Assembly: GCF_964355755.1 (NCBI RefSeq)
Contig: NC_092674.1
Coordinates: 11,537,001-11,601,000, forward strand
Origin: Antedon mediterranea
Lineage: Eukaryota; Echinodermata; Crinoidea; Comatulida; Antedonidae
Length of the DNA: 64,000 nt
Direction of reading: 5' to 3'
The translations under genes and the position numbers were made by a program. Of this stretch, positions 61,360-64,000 are shown piece after piece. Below the pieces are notes generated by a model. That model was not told the origin of the DNA. It saw nothing but the letters and a program-made list of their open reading frames with translations, and ran no database searches. Positions within the stretch are counted from its first letter, which is position 1, and each line of letters opens with the position of its first letter.

Positions 61360-64000
61360 TTCTTCAGACAAATTTACAATACCTTCTTTGATAAATGATT
61401 TGGTAAATACTTAGTTAATATTATAAATGATTGGGTGACATATTTGTACTTGTTGTATATTTTTAGATTATCGAGAGTCTTAATGATAACTGAGTCTGTA
61501 TAATATATATATGTTTTTATCAATTTTTCAATTTGGAAAAGAACTTCTTTTTAGATCTAGAATCGTTTAATTTTAGAAACATTTTTTTAAGATGCTTTGT
61601 TTAAAAATGTTTGGCAGACACTTTTCACAACAGCTGTAATTTTCGTCTGTCTGCTGATACGTAATAAGAGATTCATTTTTTAATTCAATAACTCATTTTG
61701 GGCAATTGTTATAATACCATTACATCAGATTGCAAGCTCTTATATATTGGGTGGATTTCTATTTTTAAAACATGTTGAATTTTGCCATAAATGGTCACTA
61801 ACATAATTGGTTGCACGCTGCGATATCACTTCAGTTGGATATACAAAACAAAGGTATAGAATGATTGTAAGTCCAAGTGGCCAGATGTGACCGTCATTTG
61901 TTATAATGTAGATAATTCAGGATCAGTTTCATCGGTGTATCGTTGATTAAGGTTGGCTATTTTTCACCTAAATTTAGAAATATAAATTTACAAAGCGGTT
62001 TTACGTATTTACATTTAGGTTATTTTGCAAGCAAGTTTGAATCTTTGTCGAAAACAATCACTAGCTTCAATTTACAGACGAAATTAAAGAAAGAATTGTT
62101 AAGGAAAAAGTATCTAAAGGCATGAGTAGCCTATTGTAATGCTTGTGTTTAAATCAAAAGAGACATTATATATAATAGGATTTTAATGAAAAAAAATCTG
62201 AATCAATCCACAAAAAAAGGCATAGCTGAATAACAATAAAGACATCTTGAAATGACAAAATCGCCCACAAACCCTGCAGATTCGCTAAGGTATCCGGGTT
62301 GTTTCATTTTTTAGATGCACTTGTAGGCCTATGACACTTATTATGGAGAAATTAATTTACTTCTTTCTAACAATGCATAGAATATAATAATTATTAATTA
62401 TAATAATAATAATATTCATTATTAATTTGCATATATAGAGTTTGCACTTTTCTTTGACATTTTTGGAAGAACAACATCATATCCATCATATCTTGAAGTA
62501 ATACTGGTTCAATATGCTTTCAATAAAGTGACTTTGTTCATAATATGAATAAGGTGTACAAAACAGTAATTTACTGTCGTAAGCAGAATAATTAACAAGA
62601 TTCTAACAAAAATTCTTACACATTTTATAATTTTCATGACGGATTTTACACAAGAGAACTTGTGTGTCCACCATAATAGCACCTAAAAAAGCGATAAAAC
62701 CACTCTTTACGCTATTTGTGATCAAACCTATACTTTGATAATACCATTATTGGTCCAAAAAAATACGAACAACCAAGACAGTATCTGGGTCTTTAACCGA
62801 ATTGTCTAAGTTATAGGCCTAGTATTTCGAATGGATATCAACACTGCCGTCGTCTATTTTTGGCATTTATGAAAAATTGTGTATATTATTTTTAAATGCC
62901 TGTGAATGCTATAGAATCCGTTTTTTCTAAACCTGAAGTAAAGTAATACAAGATATGTCACGCATTTATTCAACCAAATATTTGCTGTTTTAAACTTTGG
63001 CCCTGTCGGAGATGAGTTACCGAAAAGATGGAGGTTTGAGTACACGTTTCATGTCAACCAATGGCCTTGAACTTGACAACATCAGCAGGTGTCGCCATAT
63101 TGGCTTTTCAGAACTTGTAAGCTGGACATAATTACACCTTTTCGTGATATTCCACAAACAAAAACAATCGCAGCCGCACATTTTGCGCACGTACTTGATT
63201 CATGTAATTTGTTGCAGGGCTGCAGAGAGCAAAGCGTCACGGCGGGGCCCAAAACGTTGTAAATATATTGTTTTTAGTTATTAAAGTTTTTCTGATTCTT
63301 ATCGTGTATTCAGTGAAATACAAGCCCATATTCATTAGCCCGTCATAATAGTTTTTAGATATCCTATTGGTGACAAGAAACATAGTATAAAGTAAGTAAT
63401 TAACAAACAGCTGAGCTCTCAAAGATTTGACCTATCGATATGGAAAAGTCTAATAATGATAATGTTTTATATTATTCTATCAAAGACATAATTTTATTTG
63501 CTCACTAGTAACATTTTCATTAAAGTTTTTCTGAAATGAAAGTAATTAATTATTTATTAATTAATTCAAACAGTTGATTAGATTACTCACTCAACAACAA
63601 ATCAATGACATGCAACACAAGAAAATCTGTTTAAAAAAAAAAATCTTAAATTGCTGCCACCAATTTCAAATTAAGTCTGACATGAAAAATTGATGCTATG
63701 GACGCTATTAACTATAAATTTGCAAATAATTGATTTAGGCCTACAGCAATGTTTATTTCTTTAAACATACTGTATATTAATTGATTATATAAAAAATAAT
63801 ATGCATTCGTTTTTGCTATTACAATGTGCCAACAACATACTTATTTTATTTGTTGCAAACGATCTTTCAATCATAATACTTGATGATAGAAAGATGATGA
63901 TGATTAAGCGTCATTGATGTAAAATGTGATAATTCAACGAACTAAAAGAAAAACCGTTGGAGATCGATCATGCATTTTCTGGAATATTTTTTAAATTTAA
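61360..64000. other. AT-rich sequence, no feature seen
   Basis: Short chance frames only. Simple-sequence patch of ATAATT/AAT near 62385-62425. A slightly CG-richer stretch at 63080-63260 has no recognisable function. Confidence 0.4.

Overview
The window looks like animal (metazoan) nuclear DNA: AT-rich, intron-dense, full of broken retroelements and non-autonomous DNA transposons, with split protein genes and an intron-containing tRNA array. The very frequent word TAGGCCTA and the repeat content fit a marine deuterostome, possibly an echinoderm; that is an inference from composition, not a proof. No bacterial operon, CRISPR array or phage is present.

Layout. 0.6-3.5 kb and 30.4-38.15 kb are the two arms of a large inverted duplication. 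Each arm ends outward in a tandem cluster of tRNA-Ile(UAU) genes with a 33-nt intron: three on the minus strand at left, four on the plus strand at right, plus fragments. The right arm has grown by insertion of two families of small TA-flanked MITEs, tRNA-Val-like units and a 1.7-kb block. Inside the loop lies gene A (minus strand, 19475 down to 4735), rebuilt here from about 15 phase-consistent exons as an ANL-superfamily acyl-CoA synthetase (ACSF2-like). Its introns carry LINE, Penelope-like (PLE) and MITE debris, a hammerhead ribozyme and long (TA)n tracts. Directly upstream of its start codon is a 51-bp satellite (19.6-20.0 kb). Next come two head-to-head copies of an element with a CxC-tailed protein pseudogene and dimeric minisatellites (20.13-24.12 kb), a pogo-like MITE (24.9-25.5 kb), and a 5'-truncated LINE (26.1-28.6 kb, minus).

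Right of the duplication, gene B (minus strand, 54663 down to 39789) is supported by seven exons with matching phases and one or two doubtful ones; I do not recognise its product. One of its exons was duplicated with flanking intron, and the extra copy has a 19-bp frame-breaking deletion. A GC-rich stretch with ETS-, E2F- and YY1-like sites at 55.44-55.56 kb is a candidate promoter for it. From 55.6 to 64 kb I see almost only AT-rich intergenic sequence with a LINE tail at 60.8 kb.

No single new system stands out. The most notable items are the inverted tRNA-Ile(UAU) array, the divergent acyl-CoA synthetase, the near-intact hammerhead, the exon duplication, and several transposon insertions whose empty sites survive in paralogous copies within the same window.
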